64,000 nt of DNA from JASLMY01 sp965226475 (GTDB lineage Bacteria; Pseudomonadota; Alphaproteobacteria; GCA-2731375), in the NCBI GenBank assembly GCA_965226475.1, contig CBDDDJ010000005.1, positions 248,001 through 312,000 on the forward strand, written 5' to 3'. Every line of letters starts with the position of its first letter. The first letter of the stretch is position 1. Below, piece by piece: positions 53,859 through 62,587 of the stretch. The notes beneath the pieces are model-generated. The model was not told the origin of the DNA, made no database searches, and saw only the letters and a list, made by a program, of their open reading frames with translations. The position numbers and the translations under genes were made by a program.

Positions 53859-55157
53859 CTACGCGGCCACCTCGATGTCTTCAATGACGGACTTTGCTCC
53901 GGCCTTTCTCACCGCCTCCCGCAGGGCGGCGTCGAGGATGGGGAGCTGGCGGTGGGCCTTGAGGCGGCGGAAGGTCTTTTGCGCCTCCAAGAGGCCGGCG
54001 GCGGTCCAACGCAGCGCCATCTCGGCGTTGCGCCAGCGCTTGACGTTCCGCTGCACCGTCCGGACGGTGCCGATCGCGTTCTCGATGGCGTTGGTGCAAG
54101 CCAGCGAGTGTCGAAGTTGCGGCGGGAGGCCGAGCCGGATCACGGTCAGGATCTCGTCCAGGCCCTCCAGGATCGAGCCCGAGACGCCGGGTGCGTCATG
54201 CTCCAGACGGCGGGCGAGGTTGCGCAAGAGCCGTTCGGCCTTGGCCGCGTCGTCCTGCTGCCAGGCCTGCCGCAAGACCTTCCTGACGCCGGCATGGAGG
54301 CTCTCGTCCAGCCGGTCCGTGATGTTGCGCCCCTTGTGCACCTGGCAGCGCTGGAGGGCCGCCGCCCGCCCGAAGGTCCGCCGGATCGCCTTCGAGAGCG
54401 CCTTGGCGCCGTCGACGATGTAGAGCCGAGGCCGTTCGGGATCGAGACCGCGCTCGATCAGGTTGTCGAGCATGGCTTGCACCGTGGCCGCGTTCTCCGT
54501 CGCGCCCTCGGCCAGGCCCAGCACGTGCTTCGCGCCGCCGGTGTCGATGCCGATCGCCGCCACCATCAGGTGATCGCCGACATGGAGCCCGTCGATCTGG
54601 AGCACCACGAGATCGAGATCGTCGAGCGGGCTCGCCAGCCAGGCCTTCAGCTTGCTTCGCGTCAACGCCACGAAACGGCGCGAGACCGCCGACTTCGAGG
54701 TTGCGTCACCCGATGCCGCCGGCAGATCGCCGCCCGCATCGTCCGGCAGGCGCACCGCGCGGGCATACTTGCGGGTCGAGACGTTGATCACCATCAGATT
54801 CATCGCCCAGGCTTGCAAGAGTTCGGGTTCCGACAGCAGCTCCCAACTCGGCAGGCTCATCTCCCGACCCGCGAAGTCCCCCACCCGAGGGCGCTCGACC
54901 TTCACTTTGCCGCCGTGGTAGGCGATCTCGCTCCGGGTCGTGCCCCATCGATGGCCCTTGCGCTCGCCCGAGCCGGCGTGGCGCGAACCGCACAAGGCTT
55001 CCGCGTCCGCCGACATCATCTCGTTCAAAGACTCGAGGCCCGCCAAAAGGCAGAAGCGATCGACGCTCATGCGCGGATCGTCGAAGGCCTCCGGCATCGA
55101 TGGCAAGAGCCGACAGGATGGTTCCGAGGAACGGTCGTTGCGTGTAGTCTTGGTCAT
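53859..55157 (-). CDS. IS256-family transposase, complete
   Basis: The 432-residue protein is a full IS256 transposase. The DDE residues are D189 (LQIDGLHVGDH), D249 (YIVDGAKALSKA) and E359 (CTNAIEN). The C-terminal region is KRWRNAEMALRWTAAGLLEA. Compared with the copy at the left window edge it differs at roughly one residue in eight, so they are separate arrivals or old copies. The start MTKTTRND at 55157 has GGAGAACGACGCC upstream. Confidence 0.95.
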   Translation of the reverse strand: MTKTTRNDRSSEPSCRLLPSMPEAFDDPRMSVDRFCLLAGLESLNEMMSADAEALCGSRHAGSGERKGHRWGTTRSEIAYHGGKVKVERPRVGDFAGREMSLPSWELLSEPELLQAWAMNLMVINVSTRKYARAVRLPDDAGGDLPAASGDATSKSAVSRRFVALTRSKLKAWLASPLDDLDLVVLQIDGLHVGDHLMVAAIGIDTGGAKHVLGLAEGATENAATVQAMLDNLIERGLDPERPRLYIVDGAKALSKAIRRTFGRAAALQRCQVHKGRNITDRLDESLHAGVRKVLRQAWQQDDAAKAERLLRNLARRLEHDAPGVSGSILEGLDEILTVIRLGLPPQLRHSLACTNAIENAIGTVRTVQRNVKRWRNAEMALRWTAAGLLEAQKTFRRLKAHRQLPILDAALREAVRKAGAKSVIEDIEVAA

Positions 55158-55215
55158 GGCGTCGTTCTCCTTGATGGAATCAGCACCCAGAGCCTAGCGG
55201 CTCCAGGCGGACGAC

Positions 55216-55381
55216 GCCTACTTCAGCTTTTCAACAGAGCCCGGGACATCCCCGCGACGACCGGAAGCCGCCGTTGCGCAACCCCGGCGCGGCCTTGCGC
55301 CTACTTCAGCTTTTCAACAGAGCCCGGGACATCCCCGCGACGACCGGAAGCCGCCGTTGCGCAACCCCGGCGCGGCCTTGC
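55216..55381. repeat. 83-bp perfect tandem duplication containing the IS256 terminal repeat
   Basis: Positions 55216-55298 and 55299-55381 are identical. Each copy holds the IS256 end (CCTACTTCAGCTTTTCAACA to GGGACATC) and 48 bp of outside sequence (beginning CCCGCGACGACCGG). The duplication therefore happened after IS256 insertion and created a second copy of the IS end. Confidence 0.95.
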
Positions 55382-55405
55382 GGTTCCGGCGCGCGATCGA
55401 ACGTT

Positions 55406-56305
55406 CTATCTACGGATCAGACCCACGGCCAGCGCGCAGAAGCCGACGACGGCGAGGGCGGCAAAGGCAATCAGAATGTGAAGCGGGGATCGGTCCGCCA
55501 GCTTTGGAAGCGTCAGATGCCTGTCGGGATTTTCGGGGAGGTAGACGATGGGAATGCGCGCCTTGCCGGTCGCCTCGGCGGCCTCGTACATTTCGCGACT
55601 TACTTCGGCCACGCCTTGGTGGGTGAAGCCCTCCGGGTCGGTGAAATAGTAGTCGAAGCAGTGGATCCAGACATTGTCGACGAGCCTCCTCCCCCAGCCC
55701 TTTACGGCGGCGTCCACCCGAGTACCACCGGCGTCGAACTCGTTCAGGAATGCGGCGTCGCGATAAATTAAGAAACCGCCCGTGGTTCCGGCCAGCATGG
55801 CGACGACACCGAGGGAAAGCGTCAGTCTTCCGCCGAACGACAGGGGCCGGGAGCGACGGCCGAGATACCAGGCCAGCAGCAGTAGGCCGATGACATAGAG
55901 AGCGATAATACCGCCGGCGACCAGCAGTTGCCGGGGAACCGGGGTACGGAGATCCGCGCGTGACATATGCCGCGAGGGATCCGAGGGCAGGTACAGGACC
56001 GCGAAGTTCGAGCTGCCGACCTGGATTAATCGTAGCGTTTCGAAAGTTACGCTCTTCTCGGCGGCAATCAACTGGCCAGTCTCGGTGGGAAAGGTGTACT
56101 TCAGAACATTCTTCTCGGACTCGGATCGCTGAGACCCCGTTTGGTACGTCGTCGTCTCCTTGTCGACGATCATGGCGACCGCCGAAACGCCCTGTTTCTT
56201 AAGGGTGTCCCGTTCGCTCGGCTTAAGATAGTTGTAGATGCCGAAGCCGAGTCCGATCAGCACCATCCGAATGCCGATCGCCTTCGCCGGATTGGGTGCC
56301 GACAT
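55406..56305 (-). CDS. DUF3592-type membrane protein
   Basis: The 299-residue protein has an N-terminal membrane helix (GIRMVLIGLGFGIYNYL), an extracytoplasmic DUF3592-like segment (VDKETTTYQTG, VLKYTFPTETGQLIAAEKSV, VLYLPSDPSRHM), then a pair of helices (LLVAGGIIALYVIGLLLLAWYL, GVVAMLAGTTGGFLIY), a second DUF3592-like segment (DYYFTDPEGFTHQGVAEVS, IVYLPENPDRHL) and a final helix (ILIAFAALAVVGFCALAVGL). Function is unknown. The gene ends 24 bp from the tandem duplication, and the stop codon is intact. Confidence 0.75.
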   Translation of the reverse strand: MSAPNPAKAIGIRMVLIGLGFGIYNYLKPSERDTLKKQGVSAVAMIVDKETTTYQTGSQRSESEKNVLKYTFPTETGQLIAAEKSVTFETLRLIQVGSSNFAVLYLPSDPSRHMSRADLRTPVPRQLLVAGGIIALYVIGLLLLAWYLGRRSRPLSFGGRLTLSLGVVAMLAGTTGGFLIYRDAAFLNEFDAGGTRVDAAVKGWGRRLVDNVWIHCFDYYFTDPEGFTHQGVAEVSREMYEAAEATGKARIPIVYLPENPDRHLTLPKLADRSPLHILIAFAALAVVGFCALAVGLIRR

Positions 56306-56436
56306 CGCCCCGCGCTCCCTCTTGGACCCTCGTCATGAGGCCATGGGCGGACGCGACGGGTCAACGGCGAAGGTTGATCGGGGCTCGGGCCCCGGCCAGC
56401 CACGGCGGACGCCCGGACAATTGTAGGGAAGGAAAA

Positions 56437-56514
56437 TGGCGGGAGTGACGAGACTCGAACTCGCGACCTCTGGCGTGACAGGCCAGCGCTCTAACCGGAC
56501 TGAGCTACACCCCC
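56437..56514 (-). tRNA. tRNA-Asp (anticodon GTC)
   Basis: The minus strand gives GGGGGTG pairing with CACTCCC (one G-T wobble), D-arm GCTCAGTCCGGTTAGAGC, anticodon stem CTGGC/GCCAG with loop CTGTCAC (GTC), T-arm GAGTTCGAGTCTC, discriminator G as required for aspartate, and encoded CCA at 56437-56439. Confidence 0.96.
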
Positions 56515-56642
56515 TGGCTAGGTCGCTGGGATGTACTGATCCCCCCGGCCCGAGTCAAGGCTTGTCGTCACGATGTTGCGCCCCGGTTGGCCCGGACCAC
56601 GAAAATCGGTAATGCTGCGATCCGAAATCGAAGGGGCTGCGG

Positions 56643-57824
56643 GTGACGGTTGAAAGCGAACCAATGCAACGGGGCGGCACCATCGCGCTGGTGGTCGCCG
56701 CCGGCCGGGGCACCCGCCTCGGCGGCCTCGGACCCAAACAATACCAGACCATCGCCGGCCAGCCGATGCTGCGCCTGACGGTCGCGGCATTCCACGATCA
56801 CCCGATGATCGACCGCGTCCGCGTGGTGATCCACGCGGACGACAGGGCGGCGCACGACGCGGCTCTCGACGGCCTGGCCGTGATGGCGCCGGTCGTGGGC
56901 GGGACGAGCCGGCAGGACTCTGTCCGCCTCGGCCTCGAGAGCCTGGTCGAAATCGCGCCCGAGACGGTGTTGATTCACGACGCGGCGCGCCCCTTCGTCG
57001 AGGCGTCGACGATTTCCGCCGTGATGGACGCGCTGGACCAACACCCGGGCGCGGTGCCGGCGATACCGCTGGCCGACAGCCTTAAACGGGTGGCGGACGG
57101 CTTGGTGCAAGACACCCTCCCGCGCGATGGCCTGTGGCGGACCCAGACGCCGCAGGGCTTCCGCTTCGCCGAGATCCTGGCCGCGCACCGGGCAAGGGCG
57201 GGGAGCGACTTCACCGACGATGCCCAGGTCGCCGAGGCCGAGGGCCTGAGCGTCGCCGTGGTCCCGGCGCCCGAAAGCAACTTCAAGGTCACGACGGAGG
57301 AGGACATGGCACGCGCCCGCGCGCTCATGGCGGCCGCCGGCGGCGACGTCCGAGTCGGCAATGGCTTCGACGTTCACCGCTTCACCGAGGGCGACGGCGT
57401 CATGCTCTGCGGCATCGCCGTGCCGCACGAGAAGGGCCTGCTGGGCCATTCCGACGCCGACGTGGGCTTGCACGCGATTACCGATGCGATCCTGGGTGCG
57501 ATCGGCGCCGGCGACATCGGCCAGCACTTCCCGCCGAGCGATCCGGAATGGCGGGGCGCCTCGTCCGACCGCTTCCTCGCCCACGCGGCGGCGCTGACCC
57601 GGATGAGGGGCGGCGAGATCGGCCACGTCGACGTCACCCTGATCGCCGAGCGGCCCAAGGTCGGACCCCACCGCGAGGCAATGCGCGCCCGTGTCGCCGA
57701 GATCCTGCAAATCGATCCAAGCCGAGTCAGCATCAAGGCGACTACGACGGAGAAGCTCGGCTTCCTCGGCCGGCGCGAGGGGATCGCCGCCCAGGCCACC
57801 GCCACCGTGCGACTGCCGGGCTGA
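56643..57824 (+). CDS. ispDF: bifunctional IspDF (MEP cytidylyltransferase / MEcPP synthase)
   Basis: The 393-residue fusion carries out two steps of the non-mevalonate isoprenoid pathway. Residues about 14-235 are IspD (VVAAGRGTRLGGLGPKQYQ, IHDAARPFV, TQTPQGFR, TDDAQVAE), and about 236-393 are IspF (GNGFDVHRF with zinc ligands, HSDADVGLHAITDAILGAIGAGDIGQHFPPSDP, KATTTEKLGFLGR). Fusion of these two is typical of alphaproteobacteria. The start is GTG at 56643. It leads a plus-strand operon with pgpA, cinA and a CPBP gene. Confidence 0.97.
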   Translation: MTVESEPMQRGGTIALVVAAGRGTRLGGLGPKQYQTIAGQPMLRLTVAAFHDHPMIDRVRVVIHADDRAAHDAALDGLAVMAPVVGGTSRQDSVRLGLESLVEIAPETVLIHDAARPFVEASTISAVMDALDQHPGAVPAIPLADSLKRVADGLVQDTLPRDGLWRTQTPQGFRFAEILAAHRARAGSDFTDDAQVAEAEGLSVAVVPAPESNFKVTTEEDMARARALMAAAGGDVRVGNGFDVHRFTEGDGVMLCGIAVPHEKGLLGHSDADVGLHAITDAILGAIGAGDIGQHFPPSDPEWRGASSDRFLAHAAALTRMRGGEIGHVDVTLIAERPKVGPHREAMRARVAEILQIDPSRVSIKATTTEKLGFLGRREGIAAQATATVRLPG

Positions 57825-57825
57825 G

Positions 57826-58311
57826 ATGGCGTTCCGCACGCCCCCCCTCCCCCTGCGCCATCCGGCCTGCCTGATCGCCACTTGGTTCGGCGTCGGCCTG
57901 ATGGCGACGGCACCCGGAACCTGGGGCTCGCTCGCCGCCCTGCCCTTCGCCTGGGGAATCATGTGGGCCGGCGGACCCTTGGCACTCGCCGCCGCGACCG
58001 TCTTGGTCACGCTCGCCGGCTGGTGGGCCGGTAATATCTATATCGAGGCACTCGGCCGCGAGGATCCGGGCGATATCGTGGTCGACGAGGTGGCCGGCAT
58101 CTGGCTCACCGTGATTCCGGCCGGCCTCGACATCGGCCTCTACGGCGCCGGTTTCGTCCTGTTCCGCATCGCCGATATCCTCAAGCCCTGGCCCGCGCGC
58201 TGGGCCGACAAGAACGTCAAGGGCGGCCTCGGCGCCATGGTCGACGATCTTTTTGCCGCGCTCTATTCGGCGGCGGGTGTCCTCCTGCTCGCTTGGCTGT
58301 TGGAGGACTGA
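57826..58311 (+). CDS. pgpA: phosphatidylglycerophosphatase A
   Basis: This 161-residue inner-membrane enzyme dephosphorylates phosphatidylglycerol phosphate. It shows WFGVGLMATAPGTWGSLAALP, EDPGDIVVDEVAGIWLT (the acidic catalytic motif) and LFRIADILKPWPARWADKNVKGGLGAMVDDLFA, all family signatures, within four predicted helices. ATG 57826 follows ispDF by one base. Confidence 0.96.
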   Translation: MAFRTPPLPLRHPACLIATWFGVGLMATAPGTWGSLAALPFAWGIMWAGGPLALAAATVLVTLAGWWAGNIYIEALGREDPGDIVVDEVAGIWLTVIPAGLDIGLYGAGFVLFRIADILKPWPARWADKNVKGGLGAMVDDLFAALYSAAGVLLLAWLLED

Positions 58312-58314
58312 GAG

Positions 58315-58815
58315 ATGGCGACAGCGGAGATCGAGTCGCGCGCCGCCAAAGTTATCGAGGCGGCCAGGGCACGGGAGTTGACGATCGCCACGGTGGAATC
58401 CTGCACCGGCGGCCTAATCGTGGCCGCGCTGACCGACATCGCCGGCTCCTCCGCCGTGGTCGATCGGGCTTTCGTCACCTATTCGAACGAGGCCAAGCGC
58501 CATGTGTTGGGGGTTGGTCGGGGAACGCTGGAGACAGTGGGCGCCGTCAGCGAGGAGGCCGCCCGCGCCATGGCGGCGGGCGCCATCCGCGCTTCCTCGG
58601 CCGATCTCGCCGTGGCGGTCACCGGCATCGCCGGTCCCGGCGGCGGTACGGCCGAGAAGCCGGTCGGCCTCGTGCATCTCGCGCTCGCCCGGCGTGGCGA
58701 GGGGGACGAGGTTTACCGGCGCGAGACCTACGGCGACCTCGGCCGGCGCGCCATCCGCGAGGCGACGGTGATGACGGCGCTCGCCATGCTGCTCGACGCG
58801 ATCGCCACGGACTGA
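58315..58815 (+). CDS. pncC: CinA-type nicotinamide-nucleotide amidohydrolase
   Basis: The 166-residue single-domain protein converts nicotinamide mononucleotide to nicotinate mononucleotide in the pyridine nucleotide salvage cycle. Signatures: VESCTGGLI (active-site region, S29), YSNEAKRHVLGV, VSEEAARAMAAGA, VAVTGIAGPGGGTAEKPVGLVHLA. It lacks the N-terminal MoeA-like domain of full CinA. It follows pgpA by 3 bp. Confidence 0.94.
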   Translation: MATAEIESRAAKVIEAARARELTIATVESCTGGLIVAALTDIAGSSAVVDRAFVTYSNEAKRHVLGVGRGTLETVGAVSEEAARAMAAGAIRASSADLAVAVTGIAGPGGGTAEKPVGLVHLALARRGEGDEVYRRETYGDLGRRAIREATVMTALAMLLDAIATD

Positions 58816-58827
58816 GGCCGGACGGCG

Positions 58828-59520
58828 ATGTTCCAGGTTCCGGGCAAACACGTCCTCTTCCTGCTGCTGGGCGGCCTGCTGATCCAGATCCTCAGCGGCG
58901 CCTGGGCCTTCGTTCTCGTCAGGTTCAACGGCATCGAGATGTCGGATGGCGGGTCCTTCATCCTCATCGTCCTGTTGCCGCCCATGCTTCTGCTGCTCGC
59001 CTGGGGCTATTTCTACATGGCGCGCTTCGAGGTCCGGGGCGATCCCTGGTTCGGACTTTTGCGGCTCGATCGCTGGGCGCTCGGCGCCGGCGCGCTCATC
59101 GTCGTGGTCGGCGTCACGCTGTCGGTCGGCCTGACCCTGGTGTTCCACGCCCTGCTCGGCCAGCCGAGGAACCCGTTGGTCGAAATTTTGCTGGCTGGCG
59201 CTAAAGATGATGCGCTGTTGATCGCCGCCTTCGTCTTCTTCGGCGTCCTCATCGCCCCGCTTTGGGAGGAGTTGATGTTCCGGGGCGCGCTCTATGGCTG
59301 GCTGCGCACCCGCCTCGGGATACTATCCAGCGCGGCTATCGCCGGCGCGCTGCATGCCGCCATTCACCTCGACGTCGCGGCGATGCCGGCCCTCTTCGTG
59401 CTCTTCACCCTCTTCGCCATCGTCTACGAGCACCTGGAGAACCTCTGGGTCCCGATCCTGGCGCATGCGACGAACAACCTGCTGGCGGTCCTGGCCGTGC
59501 TGGCGGGATTGGAGATATGA
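58828..59520 (+). CDS. CPBP-family intramembrane metalloprotease
   Basis: The 230-residue protein has about six membrane helices and the CPBP (Abi/CAAX-protease) motifs: PLWEELMFRGALYG (EExxxR), GALHAAIH and ILAHATNNLLA (metal-binding His and Asn). Such proteases act within the inner membrane; substrates are unknown. It ends the ispDF operon, 12 bp after cinA, and converges with ratA across 28 bp. Confidence 0.88.
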   Translation: MFQVPGKHVLFLLLGGLLIQILSGAWAFVLVRFNGIEMSDGGSFILIVLLPPMLLLLAWGYFYMARFEVRGDPWFGLLRLDRWALGAGALIVVVGVTLSVGLTLVFHALLGQPRNPLVEILLAGAKDDALLIAAFVFFGVLIAPLWEELMFRGALYGWLRTRLGILSSAAIAGALHAAIHLDVAAMPALFVLFTLFAIVYEHLENLWVPILAHATNNLLAVLAVLAGLEI

Positions 59521-59548
59521 TTCGGCGCCATGACCGCGAAGCGCGCGC

Positions 59549-60025
59549 TCAATCCCCCGCCGGCATCGGCGCCACGGCGAGGCGGTCCGGGGCGCCATAT
59601 ACCTCCGCCGCGCGCAATTCGAAGGCGCGGACCATGCGCTTGACCGCCTCCGAGAAGGCGGCGCGGGCGACCAATTGGAGGGCGCGCGACTTGAACTCGA
59701 AGTCGACGTAGAAATCAATCGTGGTCGAGCGGCCGTCCTCGCTGGGGATGAAGACCCAGTGGTTGTCGAGATAGCGGAACGGTCCGTCGAGATAGGCGAC
59801 GTGGATCCGGCCGGGGCGCTCCAGGGTCACCTTGGAGGTGAAGGTCTCGCGGAAGACCTTGAAGCCCACCATCAGATCGCCCCAGATGACGTTGCCCTCG
59901 CGCTTGGTGGTCCGGCAACCGACGCACCAGGGCAGGAACTCGGGGTAGCTGTCGATATCGGCGACCAGATCGAACAGCTGGTCCCGCCGGTAGGGCAGCG
60001 TCCTGACTTCGGCATGTGTCGGCAT
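59549..60025 (-). CDS. RatA/Coq10-family START-domain protein
   Basis: The 158-residue protein has the polyketide-cyclase/START fold: LPYRRDQLFDLVADIDSYPEFLPWCVGCR, GDLMVGFKVFRETFTSKVTL, GPFRYLDNHWVFIP, IDFYVDFEFKSRALQLVARAAFSEAVKRMV. In bacteria with ubiquinone it is thought to bind and deliver the quinone, like yeast Coq10; the E. coli homologue RatA has also been described as a ribosome-binding toxin. The place next to lipA and the respiratory genes favours the quinone role. Confidence 0.92.
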   Translation of the reverse strand: MPTHAEVRTLPYRRDQLFDLVADIDSYPEFLPWCVGCRTTKREGNVIWGDLMVGFKVFRETFTSKVTLERPGRIHVAYLDGPFRYLDNHWVFIPSEDGRSTTIDFYVDFEFKSRALQLVARAAFSEAVKRMVRAFELRAAEVYGAPDRLAVAPMPAGD

Positions 60026-60034
60026 CGACGCGCC

Positions 60035-60988
60035 CTACCCGCTTCCCAAGTGCGCGGCGCGGCTTTCGCGCAGCTCGGCGAAATCGGCATCGGCATGATA
60101 GGAGGATCGCGTCAGCGGCGAGGCCGAGACCATGTGGAAGCCCTTGCCCCGCGCCATTGTGGCGAAATTGTCGAACTCCGCCGGCTCGACGAAGCGGGCG
60201 ATCGCATGGTGTTTCGGCGTCGGCTGCAGGTATTGCCCGATGGTTAGGAAGTCGACATCGGCAGCGCGCAGATCGTCCATCACCTGGTGTATCTCCACCC
60301 GCTCCTCCCCCAGGCCCACCATCAGGCCCGACTTGGTGAAGAGACCGGGTAACAGCGTCTTGGCCTGGGCCAGCAATTGCAGCGAGGCGAAGTATCGCGC
60401 GCCGGGCCTTACCGTGGGGTAAAGGCGGGGCACGGTTTCGAGGTTGTGGTTGAAGACGTCGGGCGCGGCCTCGATCACCACTTCGAGCGCGCCGGGCTTG
60501 CCGAGGAAGTCGGGCGTCAGGACTTCTATCGTGGTGCCGGGCGAAGATGCGCGGATTGCCCGGATCACCGCCGCGAAGTGGCCCGCGCCACCGTCGGCCA
60601 GATCGTCGCGGTCGACCGAGGTGACGACGACATGGGCGAGGCCCAGCTTGGCGACCGCGTCGCCGACACGGGCCGGTTCTCCTGAATCAAGCAGGCCCGG
60701 CTTGCCGGTCTTGACGTTGCAGAAGGCGCAAGCCCGGGTGCAGGTGTCGCCCATGATCATCATCGTGGCGTGGCGCCGGGCCCAACATTCACCGATGTTG
60801 GGGCAAGCCGCCTCCTCGCAGACCGTGTGCAGGCCGTGCTCGCGCACGATGCGACGCGTCTCGCCATAAACCGGCGAGGTCGGCGCCTTGACCCGAATCC
60901 AGTGCGGCTTGCGCGGACTGGGGTTGTCCGGCCGATGCAGCTTCTCCGGGTGGCGCGGGGCCGAGCCGTCCTCGATCATCGCGGTCAT
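60035..60988 (-). CDS. lipA: lipoyl synthase
   Basis: LipA is a radical SAM enzyme that inserts two sulfurs into octanoyl groups on E2 and GcvH. The 317-residue product has the auxiliary-cluster Cys C57, C62 and C68 (CEEAACPNIGEC), the radical SAM Cys C83, C87 and C90 (CTRACAFC), and the C-terminal RSSY motif. It lies between lpdA and ratA, matching its role in lipoylating the E2 encoded at 62588. Confidence 0.98.
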   Translation of the reverse strand: MTAMIEDGSAPRHPEKLHRPDNPSPRKPHWIRVKAPTSPVYGETRRIVREHGLHTVCEEAACPNIGECWARRHATMMIMGDTCTRACAFCNVKTGKPGLLDSGEPARVGDAVAKLGLAHVVVTSVDRDDLADGGAGHFAAVIRAIRASSPGTTIEVLTPDFLGKPGALEVVIEAAPDVFNHNLETVPRLYPTVRPGARYFASLQLLAQAKTLLPGLFTKSGLMVGLGEERVEIHQVMDDLRAADVDFLTIGQYLQPTPKHHAIARFVEPAEFDNFATMARGKGFHMVSASPLTRSSYHADADFAELRESRAAHLGSG

Positions 60989-61027
60989 CGTCTCTTCGCC
61001 GCTTATGCTTTCTTGGCCAGTCTTGGC

Positions 61028-62431
61028 TTAGAAATGGATTGCCCGGCCGTAGGCGTCAAGCACGGATTCGTGCATCATCTCCGATAGCGTCGGGTGCGGG
61101 AAGACGGTGTGCATCAATTCCGCCTCCGTCGATTCCAGGGTTCGGGCAACGGCGTAGCCCTGAATCAGCTCGGTCACTTCCGCACCCACCATGTGCGCGC
61201 CCAGCAATTCGCCGGTCTTCGCGTCGAAAACCGTCTTCACCATGCCGTCCGCCTCGCCGAGCGCGATCGCCTTGCCGTTGCCGGCGAAGGGGAAACGGCC
61301 GACCTTGACCTCGTGGCCCGCCGCCTTGGCCGCCGCCTCGCCGAGCCCGATGCTCGCCACCTGCGGCTGGCAATAGGTACAGCCCGGAATATTGCCGGTA
61401 TTGAGCGGGTGGAGGCCTTCGACCCCCGCGATCCGTTCGACACAGATGACGCCTTCGTGACTGGCCTTGTGGGCAAGCCACGGCGGGCCCGCGACGTCGC
61501 CGATGGCGTGGACGCCGGGCTCCCCCGTCGCCGACCATTCATCGGTGACGACGTGGGCGCCGTCGACCTTCACCTTCGTGTTCTCCAGGCCCAAGTCCTC
61601 GACGTTGCCGACGATGCCCACGGCTAGGATCACCCGGTCGACGGTGAGCGTGTCGCTTTTCCCGTCGCCGAAGTCGAGCGAGGCCGTCACCTTGCCACGC
61701 GCCTTGGCGAGGTCGCTCACCTGGGTGGAGGTGTGGATCTTCATCCCCTGCTTCTCGAAGGCCTGGCGGGCGAAGGTCGAAATCTCCTCGTCCTCCACCG
61801 GCAGAATCCGGTCGAGAACCTCGACCACCGTCACCTCGGCGCCCAGCGCGCGGTAGAAGCTCGCGAATTCGATGCCGATGGCGCCCGTGCCGACGACCAG
61901 GAGGGAACCCGGCATGACGTCGGGCACCATTGCCTCCTTGTAGGTCCAGACCAGCTCGCCATCGGCCTCGAGACCCGGAAGCTCGCGGGCCCGCGCGCCG
62001 GTGGCGAGGATGATGTACCTGGCCTCGATGTCCGCGATGGCCTTGCCGTCCTTCTCGACCGCCAGGCGCCCCTTGCCCGCCAGCCGGCCATGGCCGTCTA
62101 TCACCGTGACCTTGTTCTTGCGCAGGAGGTGTTTGACGCCGGCGTTCAGTTGTCCCGCGACCTTACGGCTGCGCTTGACCACCTTGGCGATGTCGAAGCC
62201 GATATTGTCGGCGGATAGACCGAACTCGTCCGCACGCCGCATCAGGTGATAGAGCTCGGACGTGCGGAGCAATGCCTTGGTGGGGATGCAGCCCCAGTTG
62301 AGGCAGATGCCGCCCAGATGCTCCCGCTCGACGACGCAGGCCGTCAGGCCCAGCTGCGCCGCGCGGATGGCGGCGACATAGCCGCCCGGACCGCCGCCGA
62401 CCACGGCAACGTCGAAACTCTGTTTGGTCAT
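61028..62431 (-). CDS. lpdA: dihydrolipoyl dehydrogenase (E3)
   Basis: This 467-residue flavoprotein reoxidises dihydrolipoamide of PDH and related complexes. Motifs: FAD-binding VVGGGPGGYVAAIRAAQLG, redox-active C43-C48 (GGICLNWGCIPTK), NAD-binding VVGTGAIGIEFASFY, and the interface H-E pair in HTVFPHPTLSEMMHE. Complete. Separated from aceF by 156 bp that hold a large palindrome. Confidence 0.97.
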   Translation of the reverse strand: MTKQSFDVAVVGGGPGGYVAAIRAAQLGLTACVVEREHLGGICLNWGCIPTKALLRTSELYHLMRRADEFGLSADNIGFDIAKVVKRSRKVAGQLNAGVKHLLRKNKVTVIDGHGRLAGKGRLAVEKDGKAIADIEARYIILATGARARELPGLEADGELVWTYKEAMVPDVMPGSLLVVGTGAIGIEFASFYRALGAEVTVVEVLDRILPVEDEEISTFARQAFEKQGMKIHTSTQVSDLAKARGKVTASLDFGDGKSDTLTVDRVILAVGIVGNVEDLGLENTKVKVDGAHVVTDEWSATGEPGVHAIGDVAGPPWLAHKASHEGVICVERIAGVEGLHPLNTGNIPGCTYCQPQVASIGLGEAAAKAAGHEVKVGRFPFAGNGKAIALGEADGMVKTVFDAKTGELLGAHMVGAEVTELIQGYAVARTLESTEAELMHTVFPHPTLSEMMHESVLDAYGRAIHF

Positions 62432-62475
62432 GGCTACGGGCTCTCCGAGTATCGGCTATCAGAAGTCCGGGCCGC

Positions 62476-62551
62476 CCCGCTCCCCCGGCCCAACCACCCG
62501 TGGAGCGTACCCTTGGGGTGCCCTGGGGGGTGGCTGGGCCGGGGGAGCGGG
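62476..62551. repeat. long imperfect palindrome between aceF and lpdA
   Basis: The left arm at 62476-62499 (starting CCCGCTCCCCCGGCCC) and the right arm at 62528-62551 are reverse complements over 24 bp with one mismatch, around a 28-nt loop that has its own inner pairing (ACCCTTGGGGT). No T-run follows on the minus strand, so it is not a standard terminator. It could be an intergenic palindromic repeat element or an mRNA processing/stability site setting the ratio of E2 to E3. Confidence 0.85.
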
Positions 62552-62587
62552 ACGGCCGGGGGGAGCCGTCATCCGTGACGGCCGGCA

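Larger units (their letters stand above)
52193..55250 (-). mobile_element. IS256-family insertion sequence, interrupted by IS66
   Basis: The outer ends are GATGTCCC at 52193 and GGGACATC ending at 55250, within inverted repeats that also share CTTTTCAACA. An IS66 element (52219-53823) sits inside the left end, about 26 bp from the tip, leaving the transposase gene whole but separating the terminal repeat. No matching target duplication is seen outside (left CGACGGT, right CCCGCGA). With one repeat displaced by 1.6 kb the element is probably immobile by itself. Confidence 0.85.

Noticed and set aside
55216..55381. Direct repeats as a CRISPR-like or attachment-site array
   Set aside because: Only two copies, 83 bp long, without spacers, and including an IS end; this is a simple tandem duplication.
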